Shown here piece after piece: positions 26,673 through 36,429 of a stretch of DNA of 64,000 nucleotides. Positions within the stretch are counted from its first letter, which is position 1. Every line of letters begins with the position of its first letter. The notes under the pieces are model-generated. The model saw only the letters and a list, made by a program, of their open reading frames with translations. It did not search any database and was not told the DNA's origin. Origin of the DNA: SZUA-309 sp965230005 (lineage in GTDB: Bacteria > Pseudomonadota > Gammaproteobacteria > Pseudomonadales > Azotimanducaceae); assembly GCA_965230005.1 (NCBI GenBank), contig OZ245934.1, positions 3,968,001 to 4,032,000 of the forward strand, written 5' to 3'. The translations under genes and the position numbers were made by a program.

Positions 26673-28595
26673 ATGGCGTCAGCACTCAGCCTGAACGACC
26701 CTTCCTCGGACCGGCGCAACTTCGTCGGCCGTGCCGTCGTGCTTTTCATCATTGCCCTGGCCATGATCGGCATCCTCGTCGCCCGGCTGATTCAGCTGCA
26801 GGTGGTCGACCACGACACCTACCGTACCCGCTCCGATGAGAACCGGATTCAGGTGCAGCCCCTGGCTCCGCCGCGGGGGCTCATTTACGACCGCAACGGG
26901 GTGCTGCTCGCCGAGAACCGGCCGGTGTCTTCCCTGGCCCTGGTCACGGAGCGCGTTCGCGATTTCGATGCTCTGCTGGCTGAGCTTTCCACCCTTGTCG
27001 ATATCAGCGAAGCCGATCTCGCCAACTACGAGAAACGGCTGAAACGCCGACGTCGCCCCTATGAGCCGATCACGCTCCGGGAAGTGCTGTCGGAGCAGGA
27101 GATCGCGCATCTGGCCGTGAACCGGCACCGCCTGCCCGGAGTGGAGGTGCGCACGGAACTCAAGCGTCACTATCCCTTCGGCGCGGTCATGGCCCACGCA
27201 GTGGGTTCCGTGCGACGCGTAACGGAAGAGGACCTGCGGCGCTTCGATACGGTTCAGAGTTCCAACTACAGCGCCACCGAGTTCATCGGTCGCCGGGGCG
27301 TCGAGCGGTTTTACGAGCAGTCTCTGCATGGGGAGGTGGGCTACCAGCGGGTGGAGATCAATGCCCACGGCCGCATCCTGCAGGTGCTCGACATCGAGCC
27401 GCCGAAATCCGGTCAGGACGTCCGACTGCAGCTCGACAACCGCCTGCAGATTGCCGCAACGGCAGCCCTCGGGGAGCGCCGTGGGGCCGTAGTGGCCATC
27501 GATCCGAAATCCGGCGGCATCCTCGCCCTCGTCAGTAATCCCGGCTACGACCCGAACCTTTTCGTGACCGGGATCTCCGGGGAACAGTACCAATCCATGG
27601 TGACGTCGCTGCAGACGCCGCTGTTCAACCGAGCCGTTAACGGTCAGTACGCGCCGGGTTCCACCTTCAAACCGCTGGTCGGTCTCGCCGGGATCGCCAA
27701 TGGGCTCATCAGCTGGGACGAACAGATCGAGGACCACGGCTGGTTCAAGCTGCCGAATCAGGATCGCATCTATCGGGACTGGAGCTGGCGCCAGGGCGGC
27801 GGCGGTGGCCAGGGTAAGGTGGACCTGAACCGCGCCATTTACCGCTCCTCGAACATCTATTTCTACGATCTGGCGACACGCCTCACGATTCGGCAGCTCG
27901 GCGCGTTCGCCAATCAGTTCGGCATCGGCCGGCAGCTGGCCATCGATGTCGCCGACGCCAGCAGCGGCCTCATGCCGGATCCGATCTGGAAACAGGGCGC
28001 GAAAGGTGAGGTCTGGTACCCCGGTGACAACGTCAACGTTGGCATCGGCCAGGGTGACGTGCTGGTGACGCCGCTGCAGCTGGCTACCATGACTGCGGTG
28101 ATCGCCAATCGGGGCCGTGTCGTCCGCCCGCGGCTGCTGTTGCCCGATGACGAGATGGCCACCCCCGTGGAGTTTGATCCGCCCCTGCCGCACCCGGACG
28201 TCGTCGGACCAAGTCCCGACGACTGGGAGCGCATGGTGGATTCCATGGAGGATGTGATCCATCGCGGTAACCGGCGTTTCAAAGACGGCTACGGCCAGAA
28301 CGGTACGGCCTGGGCCTACATCGGCCGCGACATCGATTACCGCATGGCCGGCAAGTCGGGCACGGCACAGGTGGTGGAGATCAAGCAGGGCGAGGAATAC
28401 GACGAAGAACTCCTCGACGAGTTCAAGCGTAAGCACGCCTGGTTCATCGCCTTTGCCCCGGCGGACGATCCCGCGATTGCCCTCGCTGTGCTGGTAGAAA
28501 ACGGTGGCGGCGGCAGCTCCGTGGCGGCACCGGTGGCCCGGGAAGTGATCGACTATTACCTGCTGCCGCAGCTCGATGTGGCAGTGCGGCAGTGA
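26673..28595 (+). CDS. mrdA: Penicillin-binding protein 2, elongasome transpeptidase
   Basis: 640 residues. One N-terminal membrane anchor (about 21-42), a dimerisation domain, then a transpeptidase domain with active serine S330 in P-G-S-T-F-K-P, the S-S-N triad (Y-R-S-S-N-I-Y) and K-S-G-T-A near residue 561. Crosslinks lateral-wall peptidoglycan with RodA, whose GTG start overlaps the stop by 4 bases (GTGA). The organism is therefore probably rod-shaped. Confidence 0.96.
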   Translation: MASALSLNDPSSDRRNFVGRAVVLFIIALAMIGILVARLIQLQVVDHDTYRTRSDENRIQVQPLAPPRGLIYDRNGVLLAENRPVSSLALVTERVRDFDALLAELSTLVDISEADLANYEKRLKRRRRPYEPITLREVLSEQEIAHLAVNRHRLPGVEVRTELKRHYPFGAVMAHAVGSVRRVTEEDLRRFDTVQSSNYSATEFIGRRGVERFYEQSLHGEVGYQRVEINAHGRILQVLDIEPPKSGQDVRLQLDNRLQIAATAALGERRGAVVAIDPKSGGILALVSNPGYDPNLFVTGISGEQYQSMVTSLQTPLFNRAVNGQYAPGSTFKPLVGLAGIANGLISWDEQIEDHGWFKLPNQDRIYRDWSWRQGGGGGQGKVDLNRAIYRSSNIYFYDLATRLTIRQLGAFANQFGIGRQLAIDVADASSGLMPDPIWKQGAKGEVWYPGDNVNVGIGQGDVLVTPLQLATMTAVIANRGRVVRPRLLLPDDEMATPVEFDPPLPHPDVVGPSPDDWERMVDSMEDVIHRGNRRFKDGYGQNGTAWAYIGRDIDYRMAGKSGTAQVVEIKQGEEYDEELLDEFKRKHAWFIAFAPADDPAIALAVLVENGGGGSSVAAPVAREVIDYYLLPQLDVAVRQ

Positions 28596-29731
28596 GCAAC
28601 TACGATTTCGTCCGCACGTTGCCGGGCAGCCGCACTGGCGGCGCCCGGCATCAGCTCATGAGCATCCACATTGATCCGCTGCTGCTACTGGTGCTCATGG
28701 GCATCGTCGGCTACGGGCTGGTCGTGCTCTACAGCGCGGTCAATCAGAACCCGGCCATCTTCAGTAATCAGCTGCTGCGCCTCGGTCTCGCCTTTGCCGT
28801 CATGGCCGTTGCCGCCCAGCTCGATCCGCGCCTCTATCTGCGCTGGGCACCCTTCGTCTACGTGGGCGGCGTGGTGCTCCTCGTGCTCGTGCTGCTGGTG
28901 GGGGTCAAGGTGAAGGGGTCGCAGCGCTGGCTCGAGATACCCGGGGTCGTCCGCTTTCAGCCTTCGGAACTGATGAAGATTGCCGTGCCGATGATGGTGG
29001 CCTGGTACTTTCACGATCGGCCCCTGCCACCCACCTTCAAGGACGTGGTAGTGGCCCTGGGGATCGTTGCGGTCCCTGCGGCCTGCATCGTTCTGCAACC
29101 GGACCTGGGGACGAGCATTCTGGTGGCGGGCGCCGGGCTTGCCGTTCTGGTCCTCGCCGGCCTCTACTGGCGCTGGATCGGTCTAGCCGCTCTGGCCCTT
29201 GCCGCGGCGGCGCCGGGGCTCTGGTACGCGTTGCAGGACTACCAGCGGCAGCGGATCCTGACGCTCTTCGATCCGGAGAGCGATCCGCTCGGTGCGGGCT
29301 GGAACATCATCCAATCGACCACGGCCATCGGCTCCGGTGGTGTTCAGGGCAAAGGACTCTTTCAGGGCACGCAGAGCCACCTGGAGTTTCTGCCGGAAAG
29401 TCAGACGGACTTCATCATTGCCGTGGTCGGCGAAGAGTTGGGTCTGATCGGCGTGCTCGCCCTGCTTGTCCTTTATGTGGTGGCGCTCGCCCGCGGCCTC
29501 GTGCTGGCGGCTCGGGCCAACGGTAACTTCGGCCGGCTTCTGGCCGGTGCCCTGACACTCACCTTCTTCGTCTACGTGTTCGTGAACATCGCCATGGTGT
29601 CCGGGCTCCTGCCGGTGGTGGGCGTGCCGCTGCCGCTCGTCAGCTACGGTGGCACCTCGGCCATCACGCTCATGGCGAGCTTCGGCATCATCATGGCTCT
29701 TGGCTCCCGCGGGAGTGCCAAGTGGCGATGA
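28592..29731 (+). CDS. rodA: Rod shape-determining glycosyltransferase RodA
   Basis: 379 residues with about ten membrane helices. SEDS-family peptidoglycan polymerase of the elongasome. Signature P-L-P-L-V-S-Y-G-G-T-S-A in the C-terminal part; catalytic-loop F-L-P-E-S-Q-T-D-F-I. GTG start overlapping mrdA. Confidence 0.96.
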   Translation: MSNYDFVRTLPGSRTGGARHQLMSIHIDPLLLLVLMGIVGYGLVVLYSAVNQNPAIFSNQLLRLGLAFAVMAVAAQLDPRLYLRWAPFVYVGGVVLLVLVLLVGVKVKGSQRWLEIPGVVRFQPSELMKIAVPMMVAWYFHDRPLPPTFKDVVVALGIVAVPAACIVLQPDLGTSILVAGAGLAVLVLAGLYWRWIGLAALALAAAAPGLWYALQDYQRQRILTLFDPESDPLGAGWNIIQSTTAIGSGGVQGKGLFQGTQSHLEFLPESQTDFIIAVVGEELGLIGVLALLVLYVVALARGLVLAARANGNFGRLLAGALTLTFFVYVFVNIAMVSGLLPVVGVPLPLVSYGGTSAITLMASFGIIMALGSRGSAKWR

Positions 29732-29818
29732 GCGAAGCCACAGGATCGGCGATGACGCTCGCGACGAGAGCGGACTGAGGATGCGGCGTTGAACTGGAAC
29801 TTCAAGAGGATGCTCGCC

Positions 29819-30832
29819 ATGGGTTTGCGTATTGGCCTTGTGCTTCTGATTGCGAGCCTCGCTTTGCAGGGCTCCGCCAGGGCGAACTATGCGGAGCGTC
29901 AGGAGGTGAAGGACTATGTGGCGCGGCTCGTCGCGGAGCACGGTTTCGACGAGGCGGAGCTCTTGGCGCTCTTTGCCGTGGCTGAGAAGCAGGAGCGCAT
30001 TCTCGAGTCCATTGCCCGGCCGGTCGAGCGAACCCTCGAGTGGCACGAATACCGGCGCATCTTTCTCAAGGAGCCGCGCATCAGCCAGGGCGTGGCGTTC
30101 TGGGACGAGAACGCCGAGACGCTGGCGGCGGCAGAGGAGCGCTATGGGGTTCCACCGGAGTACGTCGTCGCCATCCTCGGGGTGGAAACCCGCTACGGCC
30201 GCATCACCGGCAACTACCGCGTGCTCGATGCGCTGACGACGCTCGCCTTCGACTACCCGCCCCGGTCCAAGTTTTTCACAAAAGAACTAACGGAGTATCT
30301 GCTCCTGACCCGGGAAGAGGGGCGCGATCCCACGGACTTCTTTGGTTCTTACGCCGGCGCCATGGGCTATGGCCAGTTCATTCCGTCGAGCTACCGGGCT
30401 TATGCCGTGGACTTCGATGCGGACGGAGCCAGAGATATCTGGAGCAACCGGGTCGATGCGATTGGCAGCGTAGCCAACTACTTCAGCCGCCACGGCTGGC
30501 GTCGCGGCGAGCCCGTTGCCTTTACGGTGGCCGTCGACGGCGATGCGGCAAGTGGCGTCGTGAACGAATCTCTGAAACCGAAGCGCACCGTTGGCGAACT
30601 CGAGGGGCTGGGCGTTCGGCTGCCGCCTTCTGCGCCGGCGCTGGCGGACGATGCGGAAGCGACCCTCTATCGCATGATGCTCGAAGACGGCCCCGAGTAC
30701 TGGTTGGGCCTGAAGAACTTCTACGTCATTACCCGCTACAACCACAGCCGGCTCTATGCCCTGGCCGTGCACCAGCTCGCGGGGGAAATTGCCCGGGCCC
30801 GGGCCGCTACCCAGGACCTGGCTGCAGAATGA
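29819..30832 (+). CDS. mltB: Lytic murein transglycosylase B
   Basis: 337 residues. N-terminal signal peptide ending A-R-A, with no lipobox cysteine, so it is a soluble periplasmic form unlike the E. coli lipoprotein MltB. Catalytic region G-V-E-T-R-Y-G-R near residue 122, then Y-A-G-A-M-G-Y-G-Q-F-I-P-S-S-Y. Cleaves glycan strands to 1,6-anhydro ends. ATG 29819 preferred over in-frame 29810 and TTG 29789 because AAGAGG lies about 9 bases upstream. Confidence 0.92.
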   Translation: MGLRIGLVLLIASLALQGSARANYAERQEVKDYVARLVAEHGFDEAELLALFAVAEKQERILESIARPVERTLEWHEYRRIFLKEPRISQGVAFWDENAETLAAAEERYGVPPEYVVAILGVETRYGRITGNYRVLDALTTLAFDYPPRSKFFTKELTEYLLLTREEGRDPTDFFGSYAGAMGYGQFIPSSYRAYAVDFDADGARDIWSNRVDAIGSVANYFSRHGWRRGEPVAFTVAVDGDAASGVVNESLKPKRTVGELEGLGVRLPPSAPALADDAEATLYRMMLEDGPEYWLGLKNFYVITRYNHSRLYALAVHQLAGEIARARAATQDLAAE

Positions 30833-31611
30833 CGGCAGCCCTGCAGCGGCGGCTTGGGCTGCTCTTTGTCGTGATGCTGGCGCTTGCGGGCTGCGAAACG
30901 AAAACCGCCAAACCAACGGGCGGCAAGGCCAAAGCCGCCGATCAGGATGGGCCACCGCTGGTGGTGCCCCCGGGGCTCGCCAGTCTGCCGGATCCCGAGG
31001 TGCGGCATGAACGGCCGACGAAAAGAGGCAATCCGAAGAGCTATGAGGTCTTCGGGAAAACGTACCACGTCATGCCGTCTGCTGCCGGCTACAGCGCTGT
31101 CGGGAATGCCTCCTGGTATGGCCGCAAGTTTCATGGCCGCCTGACCTCTTCCGGAGAGCCCTTCGACATGTATGCGCTCACGGCTGCGCACCGCTCCCTG
31201 CCGATCCCCACCTACGCCCGGGTAACGAACCTCGACAACGGGCGCACGACCGTCGTCCGCATCAACGACCGAGGACCCTTTCACGACAACCGGATCATCG
31301 ATCTTTCTTATGCTGCTGCCGTGAAGCTCGGCTTTGCCGCTGTCGGGACGGCACCGGTGCGGGTGGAGGTGATCGAACCGGGCAGGAACTATGTGCTCCA
31401 GGCGGGAGCGTTCGCGGACCTGAGTCGCGCGGACCGATTGAAAGCACAGCTCACGGAACTCACGGGGAAACCCTCCTATATCGTCAAGGTGTCTGGCGAA
31501 ACCCTCTATCGGGTACGTCTGGGTCCGGTCCGCGGTCGCCCGGAGGCCGAGCGGATCCGCGACCTGATCCAGGCTGCCGAGTACGGTGCCCCGCTGATCC
31601 TGCCCTACTGA
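30829..31611 (+). CDS. rlpA: Septal-ring RlpA-type lipoprotein with SPOR domain
   Basis: 260 residues. Lipobox L-A-L-A-G-C near residue 21, then the double-psi beta-barrel of RlpA (A-S-W-Y-G-R-K-F-H-G-R-L-T-S-S-G-E-P-F near 90, N-D-R-G-P-F near 145) and a C-terminal SPOR domain (about 185-255, Y-V-L-Q-A-G-A-F) that binds denuded glycan. ATG overlaps the mltB stop by 4 bases. In Pseudomonas the homologue is a lytic transglycosylase for daughter-cell separation. Confidence 0.93.
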   Translation: MTAALQRRLGLLFVVMLALAGCETKTAKPTGGKAKAADQDGPPLVVPPGLASLPDPEVRHERPTKRGNPKSYEVFGKTYHVMPSAAGYSAVGNASWYGRKFHGRLTSSGEPFDMYALTAAHRSLPIPTYARVTNLDNGRTTVVRINDRGPFHDNRIIDLSYAAAVKLGFAAVGTAPVRVEVIEPGRNYVLQAGAFADLSRADRLKAQLTELTGKPSYIVKVSGETLYRVRLGPVRGRPEAERIRDLIQAAEYGAPLILPY

Positions 31612-31706
31612 GCCCGGAAACAGGGCGGTACGCCCGGGCTGGTGCCGGGCTCAGGGCCTAGGGTGTAAACTTGCGGGCTGCATCCCCCACAGAACCGAGA
31701 CCCATC

Positions 31707-32861
31707 ATGCAGAACGCTTTACTGGCCACGCTGACGTGCCTGGCCTGCATGCTCGCCGCATCGGTCCAGGCAGCGGCGCCCATCATCCCGCCACCTCCGC
31801 AGGTGGCGGCCAGTTCCTATCTGCTCATGGACGCGGATACGGGGCGGATTCTCGTCGAAGAGAACGCCAATGAACCTCTGCCGCCGGCGAGCCTGACGAA
31901 GATCATGACCTCGTTCCTGGCCGCCGTAGAGCTCGAGGCCGGTCGCGTGCAGCACACCGATCAGGTGCCCATCAGCGTCAAGGCCTGGCGGGCGCCGGGA
32001 TCCCGGATGTTCGTTCGGGAAGGTACCGAGGTGCCCTTCGATGACCTGCTCAGGGGCATGATCATCCAGTCCGGCAATGACGCCAGCATCGCAATTGCCG
32101 AGCACATCGCCGGCAGTGAGGATGCTTTTGCGAGCATGATGAATCAGCAGGCGGCCGAGCTCGGCATGCACAACTCCCACTTCATGAATGCCACCGGGCT
32201 GCCGGCGGAAGGCCATATGACGTCGGCCTGGGATCTGGCGCAGCTCGCGGTGGCGCTCATAAACCGGTTCCCGGACCACTACGCCTATTACTCGGAACGG
32301 TCGTTTACCTATAACGACATCGAGCAGCCGAACCGCAACCGGCTGCTCTGGCGCGACAAAACCGTCGACGGCATGAAAACCGGTCATACGGAAGAAGCCG
32401 GCTACTGTCTGGTGGCTTCGGCCCTTCGCGACGGCATGCGCCTCATCTCCGTCGTCATGGGTACGGCGAGTGAAAACGCCCGTATGCAGGAAAGCCAGAA
32501 GCTGCTTTCTTACGGTTTCCGCTACTTCGAAACGCAGATGCTCTACGACGCTGACGTGCCGCTGAAGACGTCTCGCATCTACTATGGCGCCAGCGAAGAA
32601 GTCGAGCTGGGTCTCACGGAAGCCGTTACGGTCACCATTCCCCGCGGCTCATACGACGACCTTGCTGCCGAGCTGGTGATTCCGAATACGCTGGAAGCGC
32701 CCGTGGCCGCCGGCGCCGAGCTCGGTGAGCTGGTGTTGACCCTGGGCGACGAGGAGGTGCATCGGGCGCCGCTCGTTGCACTCGCGCCGATCGAAGAGGC
32801 TGGTATCTTTTCGAAGCTGTCGGACTGGCTGTCGCTGTTCTTTACCGATCTGATCGGTTAG
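31707..32861 (+). CDS. dacA: D-alanyl-D-alanine carboxypeptidase (PBP5/6 type)
   Basis: 384 residues. Signal peptide ending V-Q-A-A-A; active site S62 in A-S-L-T-K, S-G-N near residue 120, K-T-G near 220. The C-terminal beta domain is followed by an amphipathic helix (K-L-S-D-W-L-S-L-F-F-T-D-L) for membrane attachment. Trims the terminal D-Ala of peptidoglycan stems. ATG 31707 chosen over TTG 31671. Confidence 0.95.
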   Translation: MQNALLATLTCLACMLAASVQAAAPIIPPPPQVAASSYLLMDADTGRILVEENANEPLPPASLTKIMTSFLAAVELEAGRVQHTDQVPISVKAWRAPGSRMFVREGTEVPFDDLLRGMIIQSGNDASIAIAEHIAGSEDAFASMMNQQAAELGMHNSHFMNATGLPAEGHMTSAWDLAQLAVALINRFPDHYAYYSERSFTYNDIEQPNRNRLLWRDKTVDGMKTGHTEEAGYCLVASALRDGMRLISVVMGTASENARMQESQKLLSYGFRYFETQMLYDADVPLKTSRIYYGASEEVELGLTEAVTVTIPRGSYDDLAAELVIPNTLEAPVAAGAELGELVLTLGDEEVHRAPLVALAPIEEAGIFSKLSDWLSLFFTDLIG

Positions 32862-32898
32862 GTGGCGTTCGTGTGACCAGGAGCGGTAAGGAGTGAGC

Positions 32899-33165
32899 GT
32901 GGACGAAAAGCCCGTCATCGAGTTTCCCTGCGATGACTATCCGATCAAGGTGATCGGGACCTCGAGCGACACTTTTGCGGCGAGCGTGGCGGCCATTGTC
33001 CTGCGTCACGATGAGAACTTCTCCGAAGCCACCCTCGAAACCGCACCGAGCAGCAAGGGAAACTATACGTCCGTACGTCTGACCATCCGCGCCACCGGTG
33101 AGCGGCAGTTGAAAGCCCTGCACCAGGAGCTCATGGCGCACCCGAACGTGAAGCTCGTCTTGTGA
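32899..33165 (+). CDS. YbeD/DUF493 family protein
   Basis: 88 residues with GTG 32899 as start; AAGGAG ends 5 bases before it, whereas it overlaps the alternative GTG 32893. The S-S-K-G-N-Y block near residue 52 marks the YbeD family, an ACT-like fold of unknown function found between dacA and lipB in many Gammaproteobacteria. Stop overlaps the lipB GTG by 4 bases. Confidence 0.9.
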   Translation: MDEKPVIEFPCDDYPIKVIGTSSDTFAASVAAIVLRHDENFSEATLETAPSSKGNYTSVRLTIRATGERQLKALHQELMAHPNVKLVL

Positions 33166-33836
33166 GTGAGAGGGCGCCGGCCACCCGCGTCGTCTCGGTA
33201 ACGGATCTCGGGCTGACGCCTTATGAGGAAACCTTTGCGGCCATGCGACGCTACACGGAAGCGCGTACGGCGGAAACTGAGGATTGTCTCTGGCTCACGG
33301 AACATGAGCCGGTTTTCACGCAGGGTCAGGCGGGCAAGGCTGAGCATCTGCTCATGCCCGGCGACATTCCCGTGGTGCAATCCGATCGCGGTGGTCAGGT
33401 TACCTACCACGGTCCGGGCCAGATCGTTGCCTACCTGCTTTTCGATCTGCGCCGACTCGGCATTGGCGTTAGAGACCTTGTTACGGGCATCGAGGCATCG
33501 ATGATTCGGGTGCTCGCTGCCTACGGCGTGGACGCTGCTGCACGTGCCGATGCCCCGGGCGTGTACGTGAACGGTGCGAAGATCGGCTCCCTCGGCCTCA
33601 GGGTGAAGCGTGGATGTTCCTACCACGGCCTCTCTCTGAACGTGGCCATGGACCTCGAGCCCTTTTCCCGCATCAACCCGTGTGGCCTGACGGATACGGC
33701 GGTGACGCAGCTCAGCGACCTTGGTGGCCCCGACGATCTGGATCTGGTTCGGGAAGACCTCCTCGAAGCCCTCGCCGAGAGTTACGGAGTCAGCCTTCGC
33801 CGCACACAGGGCAGGACGGATCCTTCGGCAGCCTGA
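33162..33836 (+). CDS. lipB: Octanoyl-[acyl-carrier-protein]-protein N-octanoyltransferase
   Basis: 224 residues. Transfers octanoate from ACP to lipoyl domains. R-G-G-Q-V-T-Y-H-G-P-G-Q near residue 74, catalytic lysine in G-A-K-I-G-S-L-G-L and cysteine in I-N-P-C-G near 172. GTG start coupled to ybeD. LipA, usually next, is absent: the next gene is moeB on the other strand, whose 3' end overlaps lipB by 47 bases. Confidence 0.95.
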   Translation: MSERAPATRVVSVTDLGLTPYEETFAAMRRYTEARTAETEDCLWLTEHEPVFTQGQAGKAEHLLMPGDIPVVQSDRGGQVTYHGPGQIVAYLLFDLRRLGIGVRDLVTGIEASMIRVLAAYGVDAAARADAPGVYVNGAKIGSLGLRVKRGCSYHGLSLNVAMDLEPFSRINPCGLTDTAVTQLSDLGGPDDLDLVREDLLEALAESYGVSLRRTQGRTDPSAA

Positions 33837-34542
33837 GGCGCCGCCACTCCATCCGTTTCCCGTCGAAATAAAGCACCAGGCCGGTCAGGGTGTCGCCCAC
33901 GCCGGTAATGACCTTGATGGTTTCGAGGGCCTGGCAGGTGCCGATGACGCCGACCAGCGGCGCGATCACCCCGTTCTCCGAGCAGTTCAGAGCACCGTCG
34001 TCGCCCTCCGCATAGAGACAGCGGTAACAGGGGGACTCGGGCTGCCGCGGATCGAAGACGGCCACCTGGCCTTCCCAGCGGATCGCGGCGCCGGAGACCA
34101 TGGGGACTCCAGCGGCAACGCAGGCGGCGTTCAGTTCGAAGCGGGTAGCAAAGTTATCGGTGGCATCGACGACAACGGTGGCGCGACCGACGGCGGCTTC
34201 CAGGGTCGCGCCAGTCAGCCGTTCGGGGATCGTCTCCAGCGTCACGTCCGGATTGATGGCCGCGAGCGTGGCGGCGGCAGAGTCCACCTTCGGTGTGCCG
34301 ATGTCTCCCTGACCGTGCACCACCTGCCTCTGCAGATTGGAGAGGTCTACCGCGTCGTCGTCCGTGAGGATCAGCGTGCCGACACCGGCAGCGGCAAGGT
34401 AAAGGGCCACCGGCGATCCCAACCCGCCCAGCCCGACGATGAGCACCGTCGCTTCGAGCAGGGCTTCCTGCCCGGCGATGTCGACGTCCGGCAGCATGAT
34501 CTGCCGGCTGTAGCGAAGCAGCTGTTCGTCACTGAGATCCAT
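33790..34542 (-). CDS. moeB: MoeB/ThiF-type E1-like adenylyltransferase
   Basis: 250 residues. Adenylates the C-terminus of a sulfur carrier (MoaD or ThiS-like). G-x-G-G-L-G-S-P nucleotide site near residue 33 (V-G-L-G-G-L-G), D-N-F-A-T-R near 125, and zinc cysteines C-Y-R-C and C-P-V-C. ATG 34542 has GGAGA about 7 bases upstream and matches MoeB; TTG 34563 is unlikely. Overlaps prmC by 14 bases. No thi or moa genes nearby, so MoeB versus ThiF cannot be decided. Confidence 0.9.
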   Translation of the reverse strand: MDLSDEQLLRYSRQIMLPDVDIAGQEALLEATVLIVGLGGLGSPVALYLAAAGVGTLILTDDDAVDLSNLQRQVVHGQGDIGTPKVDSAAATLAAINPDVTLETIPERLTGATLEAAVGRATVVVDATDNFATRFELNAACVAAGVPMVSGAAIRWEGQVAVFDPRQPESPCYRCLYAEGDDGALNCSENGVIAPLVGVIGTCQALETIKVITGVGDTLTGLVLYFDGKRMEWRRLRLPKDPSCPVCGEG

Positions 34543-35341
34543 GAGCGTTCTCCAGCCGGCCAAGGGTCACTCTCGGTTGTCCTCCGAGATCGCGCAGCAG
34601 ATCCACGGCCCCGAAATCGGCGTCGGTGAATGCGTCGGCAACGGGTGCCCCCTGGTCGTAGCCGTGCTCCACGAGCAGCCAGCCGCCGGTGCGCAGATGC
34701 GCGGGCGCCGCTGCGATGATGTGGCGCAGGTCGTCGAGCCCGTCCTTACCCGCGACCAGGGCGCTACGCGGCTCGTACCTCAATGCTGGCAGATGCGGAT
34801 CACCCTCGGCCACATAGGGTGGATTGGCGACGATCATGGCAAAAAATCCGCTGACCGCCTGGAACCAGCTGCTTTGCAGGAATTCAACGGCTGCGCCGAG
34901 GCGTCCGGCATTGTCTCGGGCCACGGCCAGGGCTGCGGCCGAGGCATCCACGGCAGTAACGTCGGCACCGCCGCTTCGAGCGAGGGCGATGGCAATGGCA
35001 CCGCTGCCGGTCCCGAGATCCAACACCCGATCGCCAGGGGTGAGGCGGTCGAGGGCGGCTTCGACCAGGGTCTCGGTTTCCGGCCGCGGTATCAGTACCT
35101 CGGGCGTGACGGCCAGCGTGAAGTCCCAGAATCCGCGTTCGCCGGTCAGGTAGGCGAGTGGTTCTCCGGCGGCAAGGCGCGCGCAGTCGGCGTCCAGCGC
35201 CTGCAGCTCGCAGGTCGACAGCCGCTCGGCGCCGCGCTGAATCAGGGCCGTCCGATCCATAGCCAGCCGATGCATGAGCAGCAGCTCGCGGTCCAGTCTG
35301 GGCACGGCGGCGTCCTGGCGGAGCCAGCCGTCCAGGGTCAC
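34529..35341 (-). CDS. prmC: Release factor glutamine methyltransferase
   Basis: 270 residues. Methylates the glutamine of the GGQ motif in RF1/RF2. SAM-binding V-L-D-L-G-T-G-S-G-A-I-A-I and catalytic N-P-P-Y are present; N-terminal helical domain G-x-R-G-F-W-D-F near residue 75. GTG start 35341 overlaps the prfA stop (GTGA); the frame is open far upstream inside prfA but without family similarity. Confidence 0.94.
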   Translation of the reverse strand: MTLDGWLRQDAAVPRLDRELLLMHRLAMDRTALIQRGAERLSTCELQALDADCARLAAGEPLAYLTGERGFWDFTLAVTPEVLIPRPETETLVEAALDRLTPGDRVLDLGTGSGAIAIALARSGGADVTAVDASAAALAVARDNAGRLGAAVEFLQSSWFQAVSGFFAMIVANPPYVAEGDPHLPALRYEPRSALVAGKDGLDDLRHIIAAAPAHLRTGGWLLVEHGYDQGAPVADAFTDADFGAVDLLRDLGGQPRVTLGRLENAHGSQ

Positions 35342-36426
35342 TGGCCGTCTCCGAGCTGACGGAGCTGGTCGGCCTGATCTTCCTGGATCAGGGGCTGCAC
35401 GACCTGGTCGAGGTCTCCTTCGATCACCTCGTCGAGTTTGTAGAGCGTGAGATTGATCCGGTGATCGGTCACCCGCCCCTGCGGAAAGTTGTAGGTGCGG
35501 ATACGTTCTGAGCGATCTCCGGAGCCGACCAGGGACTTGCGCGCCTCCGCCTGTTCCGCCTGCTGCTCCGCCTGGGCGGCGTCGAGGAGTTTGGCCTGGA
35601 GCAGCGCCAGCGCCCGGGCGCGGTTCTTGTGCTGGGACCGCTCGTCCTGGCACTCGACGACGATACCCGAGGGCAGGTGCGTCAGACGGATGGCAGAGTC
35701 GGTCTTGTTCACATGCTGACCGCCGGCGCCGGAAGCCCGGAAGGTATCTTCCCGCAGGTCTTTCTTGTCGATGTCGATGTTGTCGATCTCGTCCACTTCC
35801 GGCATGACGGCGACGGTGCAGGCGCTCGTGTGAATGCGGCCCTGAGATTCCGTTTCCGGCACCCTCTGAACCCGGTGCGCCCCGGACTCGAACTTCAGCT
35901 GTGAATAGACGTCCGTGCCGGAGATGCGGGTGATGATCTCTTTGTAGCCGCCGTGTTCTCCGTTGCGGGCGTTCATGACCTCGAGGGCCCAGCGTTTCCT
36001 TTCCGCAAACTTCGAGTACATGCGGAACAGGTCGCCGGAGAAGATCGCGGCTTCGTCGCCGCCGGTACCGGCGCGGATCTCCAGAAACACGTTGGCCCCG
36101 TCGTGTGGATCCTTCGGCAACAGCAGCTTCTTCAGGGTCTCTTCCGTTTCCGGCAGCAGGGCTTCGAGCCGCGTCACGTCCTCCTCGGCGAGCTCCTTGA
36201 GTTCGGGATCTTCAGCGAGCCCGCGGGCGTCCTCGAGTTCCTGCGCCTCGGCCTGATAGCGGCGGAAGGAGGCGATGACCGGTTCGAGTTCCGCGTATTC
36301 CTTGGACAGCGCCGTGAACTGATCCCGGTTGCCCATGACGTCCGGATCCGCCAGCAGCGCTGCGACTTCGTCATAGCGATCCTCGAGGCCGGACAGCTTG
36401 GCCGTCATGGAATCCGATAGGCTCAT
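35338..36426 (-). CDS. prfA: Peptide chain release factor 1
   Basis: 362 residues. Recognises UAA/UAG. Anticodon-like tripeptide region R-V-P-E-T-E-S-Q-G-R (PxT, here PET) and peptidyl hydrolysis motif G-A-G-G-Q-H-V-N-K-T. Three bases downstream of hemA and coupled to prmC, which modifies it; conserved hemA-prfA-prmC order. Confidence 0.97.
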   Translation of the reverse strand: MSLSDSMTAKLSGLEDRYDEVAALLADPDVMGNRDQFTALSKEYAELEPVIASFRRYQAEAQELEDARGLAEDPELKELAEEDVTRLEALLPETEETLKKLLLPKDPHDGANVFLEIRAGTGGDEAAIFSGDLFRMYSKFAERKRWALEVMNARNGEHGGYKEIITRISGTDVYSQLKFESGAHRVQRVPETESQGRIHTSACTVAVMPEVDEIDNIDIDKKDLREDTFRASGAGGQHVNKTDSAIRLTHLPSGIVVECQDERSQHKNRARALALLQAKLLDAAQAEQQAEQAEARKSLVGSGDRSERIRTYNFPQGRVTDHRINLTLYKLDEVIEGDLDQVVQPLIQEDQADQLRQLGDGQ

Positions 36427-36429
36427 GAT

